Shown here: piece by piece, positions 34,141 through 44,850 of the stretch
Position numbering within the stretch: position 1 is the first letter of the stretch
Layout of the letters: every line of letters starts with the position of its first letter
From: Tenodera sinensis
Lineage: Eukaryota; Arthropoda; Insecta; Mantodea; Mantidae
Direction of reading: 5' to 3'
Assembly: GCA_030765045.1 (NCBI GenBank)
Contig: CM060964.1
Coordinates: 313,683,128-313,747,127 of the forward strand
Length of the DNA: 64,000 bases
The notes under the pieces: generated by a model
Databases searched by the model: none
What the model was told of the DNA's origin: nothing
Seen by the model: only the letters and a program-made list of their open reading frames with translations
Made by a program: the position numbers and the translations under genes

Positions 34141-34862
34141 ATTTTTAGAAAAAGGTCCGTGTGTCTGTGGACAGCATAATTCAAAAACGAAAAGTCAGTT
34201 AAAAACCAAAGTTGGTATTTAAATTTAATGTGTTTCAAGGATGCGACACAAAGATTTTGAACAAAACTGATCCACCCTAAACTACTTTTTACATTAAACA
34301 TTTTTCAAAAATTTTGATTTCCTTGAAAATGCCTCTAACGATTTTGATTAAAAAGCCATATGTTTGAGATTTTTTAATGACAAATAAAATGTATATCTTG
34401 AATTTTCTGGTTATAGCCTATGTAGTCCTGTTTACTCTAGATGACTTTTGAATAACTCGTAAAACGTAAGAGATACACAAAATATTGCTACACAAAAATG
34501 TAGATCTTGCTAAGACACACAGTTTTTATGTCCATTTTTTTTTAAGGGTGAACCATTTTGGAGATATTCCTTGTTATTTGTATAAGTTCTGGAGAACTTA
34601 TACTTCTGTCAAATGGAACATCGCTATTCATTTTTACACGTTAGGCGTGCAAAGAGAACGGAATTTGAAAGCTTTAAAAAGATTTGACTATTGCTCAAAG
34701 TCTACTAAATTCCCATATTCCTGTTGCACGTGCAAGAAAACGAGCAATAAAATAATTTCTGCAAAAGTTTATCTGAACACGAAGAAGATAGAAGAATAAG
34801 AGTTTATAATAGTGGTTGGTACAAGAGCAGAGAAAGTCATGTGAGTGCAACACATCAGATTT
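34004..34862 (+). mobile_element. Family M, full-length copy with internal poly-A
   Basis: Left motif ACTTTCTCTACT at 34004-34015 with the hairpin partner 'agtagaggaagt' after 'actaag'-type spacing. The GT site is almost absent ('gtccgtgtgtctgtgg'), and instead the A run just upstream of it (34098-34139) has grown to about 42. The right end reads 'gagcagagaaagtcatgtga', then 'gtgcaacacatcaga' and T5. T5 also precedes the left motif. Confidence 0.9.
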
Positions 34863-35090
34863 TTAAGTTTAACGCCCTTTAAATGGGTTGGATCACGTCG
34901 AATACTGAATGAGCGAAGTGGTTGAAATGAGCCCGGGGTCAGTGGTGCTTGGTTGTACGACATTCGCCTTCTTGGGATAATGTAAAACCCTGCAAGAAAC
35001 CATATCCAGATAACTCTCCCGTACCTGGTATTCGGATTTGGGACATTCTCAGTGTGAGACAGGCACGTTATCCCCACACGATATTAACCC
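34863..35090 (-). mobile_element. SINE-A inserted at the right edge of an M copy
   Basis: Starts directly after the T run of the M copy with 'aagtttaacgccctttaaa'. It then matches 14505-14730: 'tgagcccgggg', 'ttgggataatgtaaaaccc' and 'cagataactctcccgtacc'. The head lies near 35090-35030 with a decayed B-box. Confidence 0.75.
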
Positions 35091-35339
35091 ATTGTTCTTA
35101 TAATGTAAGATTTCACTCTACTTCAAAGTGTTGCATGTTACGTACCTAACATTAAGCCAAGAGACAATGAGAATATTGAGGATAAACTGCAAAAACCAAT
35201 GTATGAGTTAAAAAAATTATTAAAGTATATAATATGAACATTTCAAGTGAAAAACCAAGTTAATGACTTTTCGCGGCAAATAACCTAAGAACAAAAAGTT
35301 TAAATGAGAATAATATTATTGAACAAGTGTCACATTTTT

Positions 35340-35590
35340 AAGTATCATGGATGCGACATGGATTATGAACTATATCAAGATATAAAACAGAAAATTAGTA
35401 GGGTTTCGAGCAATAAATGGCACAACTAAAAGAACACTAAAAGCTAAAACCGGAAGAGAGACACAATTAAAATTGTACTCTATCATGGCACTTCCTGTCT
35501 GGCTATACGGTAGTGAGACATGGGCGTTAAGAAGTAAAGATGTAAGTAAAATACAAGCAGAAGAAACGCAAGACAAAGAAAGTGAACAAA
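35340..35590 (+). pseudogene. LINE polyprotein C-terminal fragment
   Basis: After a short segment 'DYELYQDIKQKISRV' and a frame change, the plus strand reads 'INGTTKRTLKAKTGRETQLK', then 'LYSIMALPVWLYGSETWALR' and 'DVSKIQAEET'. The 'LYGSETW' block is typical of the region after the RT domain in insect non-LTR elements. Broken by frameshifts; there is no RT catalytic part here. Confidence 0.8.
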
Positions 35591-37213
35591 GATAGTGAAG
35601 GATTGGGTCAAGGTTACGAGAAGAAAACAGTTCTCAGTTGTAATATCACAAAATACTGTAGACTGTGTTAATGTCACTAAAAGAGAACTGTGTAGGTGTT
35701 CGTGTAAGAGTTTTTGGAGGAGAATAAAGTCACAGAAAAATAATTGGACTGGACCATTGTCATCTTGTTACAGTATTGTTTCAAAGCAGTTTCTCCCCTT
35801 CCTTTTGATTTTCATAACTTCACAGCTCATTCCGAGAAATTGTACCGGATTGATCACAGAAAATGATTACTTTCCTTTCAGTCTTACTCCCCTTCAAATA
35901 GCTCACATCATAGATTCTGAGCTACCGTCCCGCCTCCCTAAGAGGTAGCTGCAATAAGAATACTGAAGATATGTGATTGGTGAGAATATGCTTGCCTGAA
36001 TTAGACACTACTGTTAAAAATGCACTTATGTGCCCGTCGTGAGTTTTTTAACGTGGGGAATGCACGTGCAGGATCTCCTGTATAATTATTTCAGCGTATA
36101 TTCATGTGTCATTGCTGCTGTTTATAATTCTTTGCATTCTAATTTAACATATTTTTATCTGACACTTCTGTCTGTTTAAATGCGGTTTGACTTAGAGGAT
36201 GTCAACTATTTTTACATACCTTCTGTTGCATTCCAGTTAAAGTCTGTTTATGAATACGAGTCTTAACTTTCGGTTTGTAATTAAATGTCACACATTGTTA
36301 TCTGCCACATTTATCATTTCAGTGCGTCAACGCCGCACTGGATGTATAAAAAGAATATTTAAAGTAACACGTACTGTACAGTTCGGAATTAATGGGAACG
36401 CCGACAAATGAATCATGAAAATGCATATTCAAGTGACAGAATAAACATAGTGCTGTAGGCTTAATTGGAAATCTTTTGGTACCATGATTAGGTTTATAAG
36501 ACTCGGAAGTTTTTGCGCAGCAAAGAGTATCCATCGGGTTTTAACAAAATGAGTCATGCACAGACATAGACATAGGCGAAAGCAGTGATCTGCCCCTCAC
36601 CCACTCTGTTGATATACGGCCTGCAGAGAGGAATAGAAGTTACTCTACCCAATTAAACACACAAGTTTGTTATGCCATACAAAATGATTTCTTTCTGAGA
36701 TTTGTATTTCCTGCACTTCAAGGAAGGTATCGCTTTTCTGGGAAACTCCTATTTTTTAATAAGGTTAGTAACAAGGTTTCAGCGATGGTGAACCTTTTTA
36801 CATTAGTGTGCCAGTTATTATTTTCCTTCGAACACCGCCACGAAACCCTCCTTTTTCTTCCAAATTGTCAATCTAGCTTCTAGGAATACATGTTCTTAAG
36901 TATGTTGAACCGCTCAACCTTGGTATTATTTTACGATTAGCCAAAAACTAAATTTAAAAAGTTGCGGTTTAAGAGAAAGCCTTTTGTTTTGCTTTAAGAT
37001 AAAATTATTTCTAAAAAAAATATAACACAGCTACGCGGTGTTTTCCCACTGCAAACGCGGAAATACGATAACAGCAGCTGATATACCTACACAAGGTCAC
37101 GAGTATCACTTGTTTTTCTCTGCTCTGCTCACAATCAGTGTTGAGCTGACACGATATCGCGCGGCTGCAGTGTGCTTTACTATTTAGGCCTGTACTTAGT
37201 CACAAAGTGTATT
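35591..37213. other. Unassigned sequence
   Basis: The 117-residue plus frame at 35595-35948 starts inside the LINE fragment and has no motif of its own. Nothing else recognised. Confidence 0.35.
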
Positions 37214-37685
37214 ATGGCTCAGCATTTGTTTTCTACTGCACAGCGCATACTTATCATGATTTTTTTTTTTAGTCAACAGTTATCGCCGGTACATACGTGA
37301 ATAGAATTTTGCGCCCTTTCCTTTTAGAGAATTAACCGACAGGGGGCGTTAATTTGCCTTTTTTCAACAAGACTCTGCAACAGCTCATACAGGCAATCTT
37401 TCGATGAGAACAATTGAAAGTGTGTTTCAGGACAGAATTATTAGTAGAAATTTGTGGCCTCCTCGGTCCCCCGCCCTAAGCACCTACGATTTCTATCTCT
37501 GGGGTAACTTAAAGCATAAAGTGCACAAGACAAAGCCACACACCCTGGAAGAATTAAAACAAAATATGCACCAGGAAATTGCCAGCATTTCTCAACGTGA
37601 ACTACGGCGAGTGATGGATAGTTTCATAAAGAAGTACCGAAAATATATGGACAACGACGGTGGCCAGTTTCAACATCTTCTTTAA
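37214..37685 (+). pseudogene. Tc1/mariner-superfamily transposase, internally deleted
   Basis: An ATG at 37214 opens 'MAQHLFSTAQRILIM', which resembles the first residues of this transposase group. A T run interrupts it. Near 37300 it resumes with 'YVNRILRPFLLEN', a stop, and 'TGGVNLPF'. One frame change leads into 'FFQQDSATAHTGN' (second catalytic Asp) and 'IISRNLWPPRSP'. 'ALSTYDFYLWGNLK' (third catalytic Asp kept) and the C-terminus 'NDGGQFQHLL' with a stop at 37683-37685 complete it. Most of the N-terminal DNA-binding region and the first catalytic Asp are deleted. The 282-base C-terminal frame (from 37404) is still open. Confidence 0.85.
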
Positions 37686-37710
37686 TAACATTGGTAAATA
37701 AAGCCTTTGA

Positions 37711-38054
37711 CCGCCTTCGTAGCGCAGTTGGTAGCGCGCTACGCGCTTGCCTCTGGCGCGGAGGACCCGGGTTCGATCTACGGTACCAGCATGGGAATTT
37801 TATCCCCTCTGGGAGGTCTGGCACGGGGAGCACTCAGCCTCGTTAGGTCCCGGGGGGGCAATTGAGGAGCTACTTGATGGAGAAGTAGCGGCCCCAGGTC
37901 GCGAAGGCCTAGTAACTGGCCGGGAGGGCTCGGGGCGCTGACCACGTCCCACCCTCCAGCACTGCACCCCACCAATGACGCCTGTAGTGGGCAGAGGTGG
38001 GGGACGCATCGGCTGGGCGGCCTTCCTGAGCTGTTGTACTAGGGGTTTAGTTTT
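37711..38054 (+). mobile_element. SINE-B, complete, with target-site duplication
   Basis: The head has A-box 'tagcgcagttggtagcgc' and B-box 'acccgggttcgatctacgg'. The body is 'caattgaggagctacttgat', 'ccacgtcccaccctccagc' and 'actgcaccccaccaatgac'. It is flanked by 15-base duplications: AAATAAAGCCTTTGA at 37696-37710 and AAGTAAAGCCTTTAA at 38055-38069 (two differences). Transcription would be by RNA polymerase III from the internal boxes. It inserted just past the end of the transposase relic. Confidence 0.92.
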
Positions 38055-38069
38055 AAGTAAAGCCTTTAA

Positions 38070-39759
38070 AAGTAGGTTTAAAAATGTTGTATGGTTTCAT
38101 CCGCGCTGTTCTATGACAGCGGCTGTCGGCGACGAGCGTAGCCTTTTGGATCACCCATTAGTACCGCTTCTGGAGGGTGTAGTTTCTTGAGTATGACAGC
38201 AAATTGTTGAAGTTTCAAATTCATTTACATATACGATGACTGTCAGGAGAAGATCGAATGGAAAGTGTGGTTAGTAATTCTTTACACCTGTTATAGTGGT
38301 GATCTACCCATTGAAATATTTATCTTGTATACAGAGTACGCGGCACGTTTCAGCCGAGAATAGCAGCATGATAGATGTGTAATTTCGGGTACTCTACTCA
38401 AAGAGTTCATTAGTCTAGGCATTTTATTTTACTAACATTTAAGTGAATTATTCGTAGGTTTTCTGTGCTCTTAAATCTCTTGTTCTATGAACATTAGAGA
38501 CAACGAAAATAAAGTCACGCTTCATAAGAGAAGATGACTAAATCTGTAAAAAAAAAGTACTATCATGCAGAAATAGAAGGAACTCACTACATTTTCTTTG
38601 TCAAGCGGCCGTAATTCTTGGACTATAGTAACTCGACCAGGTTTCAATTTTAAAAGTTTAGTAGGCGTATGGCCTGAATTTTTTGAAACGCCTACTACTT
38701 GTACTACACGAAGTAGACATTTATTAGCAGAACGTTCAAAGGTGCAGCAATATCATTCAGTTTTTCTTCTGTTAGTATAGGCTTACTAACTATAGAGTGC
38801 AGCAAACCTGTTTCTTTAAATTTACTGACAGAGTAACTGAACTTCTGTTTGAAGATACGTTATCAGGGAATTTGTTTATAAATTGCCTACATACTTGGCA
38901 TGAAGCCGTTCTGGCATAAGTATTGTATATATATATATTCATTGTTGTACACTCAATTTGTCAGTCGGAACTTAAATTATCTAAATAATTTAATGCACAC
39001 AGAGCACACAAAATTTAAAAGTAATTTGAAAGAAGCACACGAGAAAACACGCCTTCTAACGCTTCAAACTTTACAAAGCAACGACCGACAACATAGATCC
39101 CGTGCAAACACGTGTTCTATTGCTAATGCAGTAACCTGTGCTAAGCATTGATCGGAAACATGAAGCATTGAAGGAAAATTACGGCAACAGAATGCCGCTG
39201 TTTGCCTCTCGCTCTGTCGGCTTCCTCCAGGCCGCTTTTACGGTTCAAGCGTGACTCGGACTCTCCCTTTAGGCCGTGTGTTTCTGGTGCTTTAAGGGAC
39301 GTCTGGAGCGTAAGTCGACTTCTAACAGACGTCTCCAACCATTAATATTAGCAATCCGTGATATTTTCACAACCCAAATGACCACTGAGCTGATAATATT
39401 CGATGTCTACTGGCCTCAACTTCAAGTATCTGTGGTCTGTCAATGATGTTACTCTTGGTCGTTCAGTTTGTTTCAAAGAACTGCAACAACTAAACTTTTT
39501 AGCTTGGCATTCCATAACAAAGTATGTAAACTGATTTATTTTGTTCATAATTGTGTTGTTCTTACTTAACACTACCAATTTAAAATTTTCAACTCACGTC
39601 TGCTCCTGTCACAGAATTAGGCCTGCTACTTGAAAATTGAATGGACCAACTAAGTGTTTATAATACTTCTCATTCCTAATTTCATTATGTATTATCACGT
39701 ACTACAGTTGCTGATGACGTTTCAGCGGCATAGGTAACGGCCTTCTGTTTAAAAACATC
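38070..39759. other. Unassigned sequence
   Basis: Apparently single copy. Short frames at 37975-38190, 38598-38780, 38900-39151 and 39141-39338 lack motifs. Confidence 0.35.
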
Positions 39760-40250
39760 AGCAGAGGAGGGGACAGCCCAAAGTCAACTTCCCCATCAGT
39801 ATCCACACCCCTTCCTTGACCACCGCCAACAAAACAAGGGATGTTTAAACCCTTACTAGAGTGCTTGAGAATCTGTAGGGATTAGCACCAGCGGTATAAC
39901 GCACGGAATATTAGGGACAAAGGTACAAAAGACAATTTCTTGCGCTGGGCGAAACAAAGGTCGACTACAAAGACAAAACCCTTTCGGATTTTGAACGACA
40001 ATAGCGGTGAGGGTGCAAGGAAGGAACAATGGCGAGAGCGGGGAGGGGGAAGGCCGAAGAAGATAGCGAAAATGCACCACGCAAAATTTCCATTGCTCTG
40101 CCAGAGAAAATCCACTTGTAGTGCTTTTCCTTCCACCGAGCCCATTCCGGAAAACTTAGCCTTGCTGAAATGAGCACGTGGATTAAATAAATTGTGACGT
40201 GGGAGGTGGGGTGGATCATGCGAGCTCCCCACATGCATACATATTACACT
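39760..40250. other. Relatively GC-rich single-copy block
   Basis: Composition is higher in G and C than the flanks, purine-rich at 40000-40070. Overlapping frames occur on both strands (39856-40080 -, 39882-40238 -, 39940-40173 +), none recognisable. No repeat match within the window. Confidence 0.3.
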
Positions 40251-40795
40251 GTTTTAAACTTTATAAATGGATTTATTGTCCGAGGGTTCTCTACCCTAAC
40301 CTCTTCTGTAGCAGCAAGTGTTTCACTATTCATACTTTCCGCTGGGAAATGGTACTGCCATTTTCTGGGAAAAGGGAAGATAGGTATCATTGCCTTTGCC
40401 TCGCATTCGTAAACATTACATTCTAATAACAGGGTTTCCCGTAATGTCTATCAAACAGTTTATCTGGGAAATATACCGTCCTGAGCACCATTTGCATTTA
40501 TTTTAATTCACTCTCATGTCGCGTTCAAAATATACCGGCCACTTTAGTAAGATTGGTAAAACATGACAGCCACTTCATTTAAACACTCTAATCACAGAAT
40601 ACACAAAAACCACACCGTTTCCATTTAAAAAATCGGACGCGTAACGATCACGTGTTTTTGACTACACATTAACAATTTACATAAAAGTGCTTCTTTCTAC
40701 GGTATGTTAATAAGGTCACCAGGTTTTCAGAAATGGGTTTTAATTAAATAGGTAATATATAAAAGCTATTTTAATTAGCGATGAGCTCATAAAAT
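40251..40795. other. Unassigned AT-rich sequence
   Basis: Nothing recognised. Confidence 0.4.
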
Positions 40796-41120
40796 CTGAT
40801 TTGTTGCACTCACATGACTACTCCTGTACAAACTATTCTTAAAGACGTTTATTCCTCTATCTAATTCATGTTAATCCAGATAAACATTTGCAGAACCTAT
40901 TACTAATTTTGCTGTTGATGCCAGGCAAATATGGGAATAAGTAAGGCTTCAAGAGTTAGCCGTTTTAAAGCTGGTCACTATGTGATGCATTTAATATTAG
41001 AGTGTTTTTGCATGGCCAAGAGATAATAAACACAACACCATCACTGAGTTTCCTGGGCACTGCGTATTTTTGATATCACCAAATATATCACTAGAACCCA
41101 CAATCACTTTGACCGTTTTC
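40796..41120 (-). mobile_element. Family M, right third, reverse
   Basis: 'tctgatttgttgcactcaca' and 'tgactactcctgtacaaac' are the reversed right end, then 'tgttaatccagataaacatt', 'aggcttcaagagttagc' and 'ttttgcatggccaagagata'. Similarity fades near 41120. Confidence 0.7.
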
Positions 41121-41457
41121 ACTACAAAGGATTTCCTAAAATTAAAGTTAAGTTAGTTCATTTTTACAAGACATTATGAAAAGTCTTGGAATATAAAAGT
41201 AAGGAACAGCTGAAAACAGCATTATAACAATAATAAACACAAAATTAAACTTAAAATGAAGCAGTCTTGCGTATTTTGTTCAATGGTAATTCCTCGAAAT
41301 TCAATGCCATGATGGACAGCTCCCAAATACATATTTAATCCCCTTACTACAGATTTTTACGTTCATAACTGAATGCAACCAAAAAATGTCATAGTCATAT
41401 CTTGTCAAAACAGAATTCAAGTGTTTCCATCAAGGTAACAAGCGCTTAAAATGCAAG

Positions 41458-41525
41458 GAGTGAATGAGTGAGTAGTAGTGTTTAAGGGCCCGACGACAAC
41501 TAGGTCATTACGGCCCGGCGATGGA
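41458..41525 (-). repeat. Repeat H, copy 2 (reverse)
   Basis: Reads 'gagtgaatgagtgagtagta', 'gtgtttaagggcccgacga' and 'actaggtcattacggccc', the reverse complement of the copies at 25905 and 42092. It is about 570 bases from the forward copy 3, so the two form an inverted pair. Confidence 0.75.
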
Positions 41526-41676
41526 AGGAGAAATGAAAAGAAAAAGAATACCGATTCCAATTAAAGAAAAGTAAAAGAGCTTGAAACTTGAAAGTAATAA
41601 CAAGCACTATCTCGGAAACTCCACAAAGAAAATGAATATGAAATAAATTCTCCGTTTTAACCATATCTACATTTTT

Positions 41677-41827
41677 ACTTTCCCTAATACGTATAATAAG
41701 TAGAGGAAGTATTGTACTCCACCCAAAAATTCAATGTCGAGATTTCAAGGGAAATATATGTTTTGAGGCACCCTAAATCAAAAAAAAAATAAATAAATAA
41801 ATAAAATACATTTTTAGAAAAAGGTTC

Positions 41828-41863
<36 letters not shown>

Positions 41864-41900
41864 TGTGCGTGCGTGCGTGTGTGTGTGTGCGCGCGCGCGC
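41677..41900 (+). mobile_element. Family M, left quarter with long GT/GC repeat
   Basis: Left motif ACTTTCCCTAATAC at 41677, then 'agtagaggaagtattgtact' and 'aattcaatgtcgagatttca'. An AAATA-rich run (41780-41806) precedes the GT, GC mixed repeat at 41830-41900. The element ends within or just after the repeat, which may be the break point. Confidence 0.85.
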
Positions 41901-42091
41901 CTCTTCTGCCTTCTCATCCCAGAGGTCCCAGGTTCGACTGAGTGAGAGTGTGTTTCATATTTGAAAGTACAAACAACAATTATACAAATTTTTATTTTTA
42001 TCGTAAAATTAAAAGTTAGGAATTAGCACAATTAATATTATAAGACGTCTGACCTCCGTGGAGTGATATTTATTTCGACTATCTCATAAAT
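41901..42091. other. Unassigned sequence
   Basis: The first 50 bases carry 'gaggtcccaggttcgactga', which looks like a tRNA B-box, so a small SINE remnant may abut the M fragment. Confidence 0.3.
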
Positions 42092-42158
42092 AAAACAGGG
42101 GCTCTAATGACCTAGCTGTCGACGGGCCCTTAAACCCTAATCACTCACTCACTCATAA
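42092..42158 (+). repeat. Repeat H, copy 3
   Basis: 'caggggctctaatgacctag', 'ctgtcgacgggcccttaaac' and a CACTCA run, as in copy 1. Confidence 0.75.
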
Positions 42159-43361
42159 ATAAAACATAAATTTAAATACTATATCACAAATATTTGACCA
42201 GAAAATGTTAAATTCTATAAAAACACTAACATATACTCATTTCGATTAGTGCAGTTCGACTACTCAGCACTGCCAACTGAGGAAAACGAAACCCAAGAAT
42301 TACATGTATTGCGATCTTCTCTTGGTGTTATAATAGAAAACCAGTCTATAATCTCAAATAAATCTCACTTTATTTTTAACATTAACAAACAACCTTTCTT
42401 CTGGAAAAAATATATTAGGTGTTAGATGCTTTCCTAAAAGTTTCTGTAATTTTAGCATACACAATGGCTCAATGTAACACTACTTAGAATTAAAAAACAA
42501 AGAAAGAAAAATAATATGTTTTAAAAAGAAAAGAGTTAACCAATCTAAGTAAAAACAAAGGCCTTCCCTGCCGTGAAAAGATTGCAGCAAGTGCCCGTAA
42601 ATTTCCACAGTCTCGATCTCTCTCTTTAACTCCCAGGTTCAAAGCATGACATGCACTTTCTAAAATAAATGTTGGTGGGTGCCATTAGGTCTAAAAACAT
42701 GACGTTTCGCTGAATACTCTATATTGATCGAATGCAATATTTATCAGAGCTTAGGTAGGCGGTAAAAAAAGTAAAAAAAGTTGCTTTGCGTGTAGCATCC
42801 AATTACGACAATGTTCTTCAAGGACTGGTGTATTTCCATTTAAATGTAGGATCAATGTCAGCATTTGCTAAATCTAGCCAAGATCTGACAAAGCTTGCTT
42901 GCTATCCACAACAAAGGCGTGTAGTTGCTTTGTTTAGGTGGAGTTTGGCACCAACAATTGAACATTTTGTTTTTCGCCCGCGCGTCAGCAGTGTTCCTAT
43001 ACAGTCAGCCATCAATAGTCATCACAGAGGAATAGAGTAATGGTGCTATTTCATTTCTGAGCCATATTGCTACATCTATACAGTTAGTGGAAGGAAGGGA
43101 AAGTTCAGTTTGAAAATCAATAGGAAAGACGTTTATTTGACAGTAAATTGTAGCATAAAAGAAAACCCAGAGTGCAGTGTTCCAAATTTCCATACGAGCC
43201 TCTAAAGCCTGTTCAGATGGGTTACTATGAAACATATTTCAGTTAATTGACTGAAATCACGTTATGAAAGACATTATACTCGCAACTGGTGCAGTTTTAG
43301 CAGTAACAACTCGAGCGTCGTATACTGATGACAAACAATAAGTGTTATTCTTCACCTTTTT
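42159..43361. other. Unassigned AT-rich sequence
   Basis: Open frames at 42786-43040 (+) and 43005-43235 (-) overlap and lack motifs. No repeat recognised. Confidence 0.35.
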
Positions 43362-43800
43362 ACACTCTCTTCCACACCCCTATTGAAAGGAGAGGAAGTA
43401 TTGCATTCCACTCAACAATTTTATACCAAGATTTAACCTGAAACAATATTTTGAGTGCCCTCAAAAGTAGCATTTTCAGAAAACGGTGCTTGTATGTCTG
43501 TGAACCCCATAACTCAATAACGAAATTTGGATAAATATCAAACTGGATATTTAAGTTAACATCTTGCAAAGATGCAACATGAAAATTGTTTCTAATTAGA
43601 TTAATAACAACAATCTTGAGTTCTTTTTATTTATTAAAAATGGTTCCAATTATGTTTATTAAAATAGTATCTTAATATATTTGCATGCCAAATAAAATGC
43701 ATATCTTGAATTTTCTACAGAAACCTTGAAAAATCTTCTTCATTTGAATACACGTTGTACAATTTTGCGCATCTGGCAAACCATTATATATATACGAAAG
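43362..43800 (+). mobile_element. Family M, diverged left half
   Basis: T5 then 'acactctcttcc' for the left motif, 'ggagaggaagtattgcattc', 'ccactcaacaatttt', 'gtagcattttcagaaaacgg', 'ccccataactcaataacga', 'tcttgcaaagatgcaacat' and 'ggcaaaccattat'. Many substitutions mark it as an old copy. Confidence 0.75.
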
Positions 43801-44144
43801 CGAACCACTGGAGTGTGCCCACACGAAGTTTGAGATTTAGAGAAGTCTTGGCGCTGCTGAGAAAACGTTAAGGCTTGCCAGACAAATCTGTGCTTTAAAA
43901 CTCGTTATCAGAGTGGAAACTCCAGTATTTTTAAGGTTTTTCCTGCTTTCCTTTTAAAGCTTAAGTCACAGATTTTGTACCTTAGGCTCAAAAATTAACA
44001 AAACTAGAGGCATATATTTTTTCAGATAGTACACATAATTGTAATGATTGGATTGATCCTTAATTTCAGAGCATTTCACAAAAACATTTTCCTTTATGAA
44101 CCACAGCATTAATTTTCTTGAAACCTAATTTATTACAGAAAAGG

Positions 44145-44148
<4 letters not shown>
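43801..44148. other. Unassigned sequence
   Basis: Nothing recognised. Confidence 0.35.

Positions 44149-44232
<84 letters not shown>
44149..44232. repeat. GT then AT dinucleotide array
   Basis: About 26 GT units followed by about 14 AT units. No M flank is clear on its left, unlike the array at 44416. Confidence 0.95.
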
Positions 44233-44235
<3 letters not shown>

Positions 44236-44284
44236 ACTATGTAATTTGTCCCGAGTCCTATAGAATAAGTTTACAAAGCACACT

Positions 44285-44414
44285 TTCCTAAATTGAAAGG
44301 TATTACATTAGGCCCAAAAATTCGAAGCCACAATTTAACTGGAAATGCGCATTTTGAGGTTTACCATTAGAAAAAGAATGTTTATATTTCTGTGCAGCTG
44401 TTTCTCTGTGCATA

Positions 44415-44480
<66 letters not shown>

Positions 44481-44714
44481 GGAATGTAATTCAAAAAGGA
44501 AATGTCAGATAAAGACCAACTTTAATATTTATGCAATCATGTACAGGATGTAAGATAAAATGTTTCAGAAAAGGTCCAGACCAAACAAACGTTTATGTAA
44601 AATGATATTCTTACTTTTCACTTTCGAAAATGGATCTAAAACATTCTGAAATATCGTAGGTTTGAGATATTGGTTCAACGAAAAAAAGATGTATATCACT
44701 AATGTTCGGTATTA
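44285..44714 (+). mobile_element. Family M, diverged forward copy with GT/GA array
   Basis: 'ggtattacattaggcccaaa', 'aattcgaagccacaattta', 'ttgaggtttaccattaga' and a GT then GA array (44416-44480) are followed by 'atgtaattcaaaaaggaaat', 'catgtacaggatgtaaga' and 'tttgagatattggttcaa'. A SINE-C fragment then interrupts it at about 44715. A faint continuation may exist near 45100-45240 ('gtgaacatttatcgcaatta'). Confidence 0.7.
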
Positions 44715-44850
44715 GTAGTAGCAGGAGTAGGACAGACGCAGAGGGGGACTTCGGCACTTCGACCTCAGAGATATTTTGTACCTGTGCCCCAAAGGAGCGC
44801 CCCCGGAGGGAGAGTTGAGGCAAGAGGAGATACAGGGCGGCCATTTTCTC
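44715..44850 (-). mobile_element. SINE-C (long subtype) tail fragment, reverse
   Basis: 'gacgcagagggggacttcgg', 'cacttcgacctcagagata' and 'gcgcccccggagggagagtt' match 30900-31010. 5'-truncated, and lying inside or at the edge of an M copy. Confidence 0.75.

Noticed and set aside
37711..37790. A functional tRNA gene
   Set aside because: Internal boxes are good, but no acceptor stem or proper anticodon arm forms, and the same head is joined to a repeated SINE body. The same holds for the heads at 14740, 22750, 32580, 48650 and 52310.
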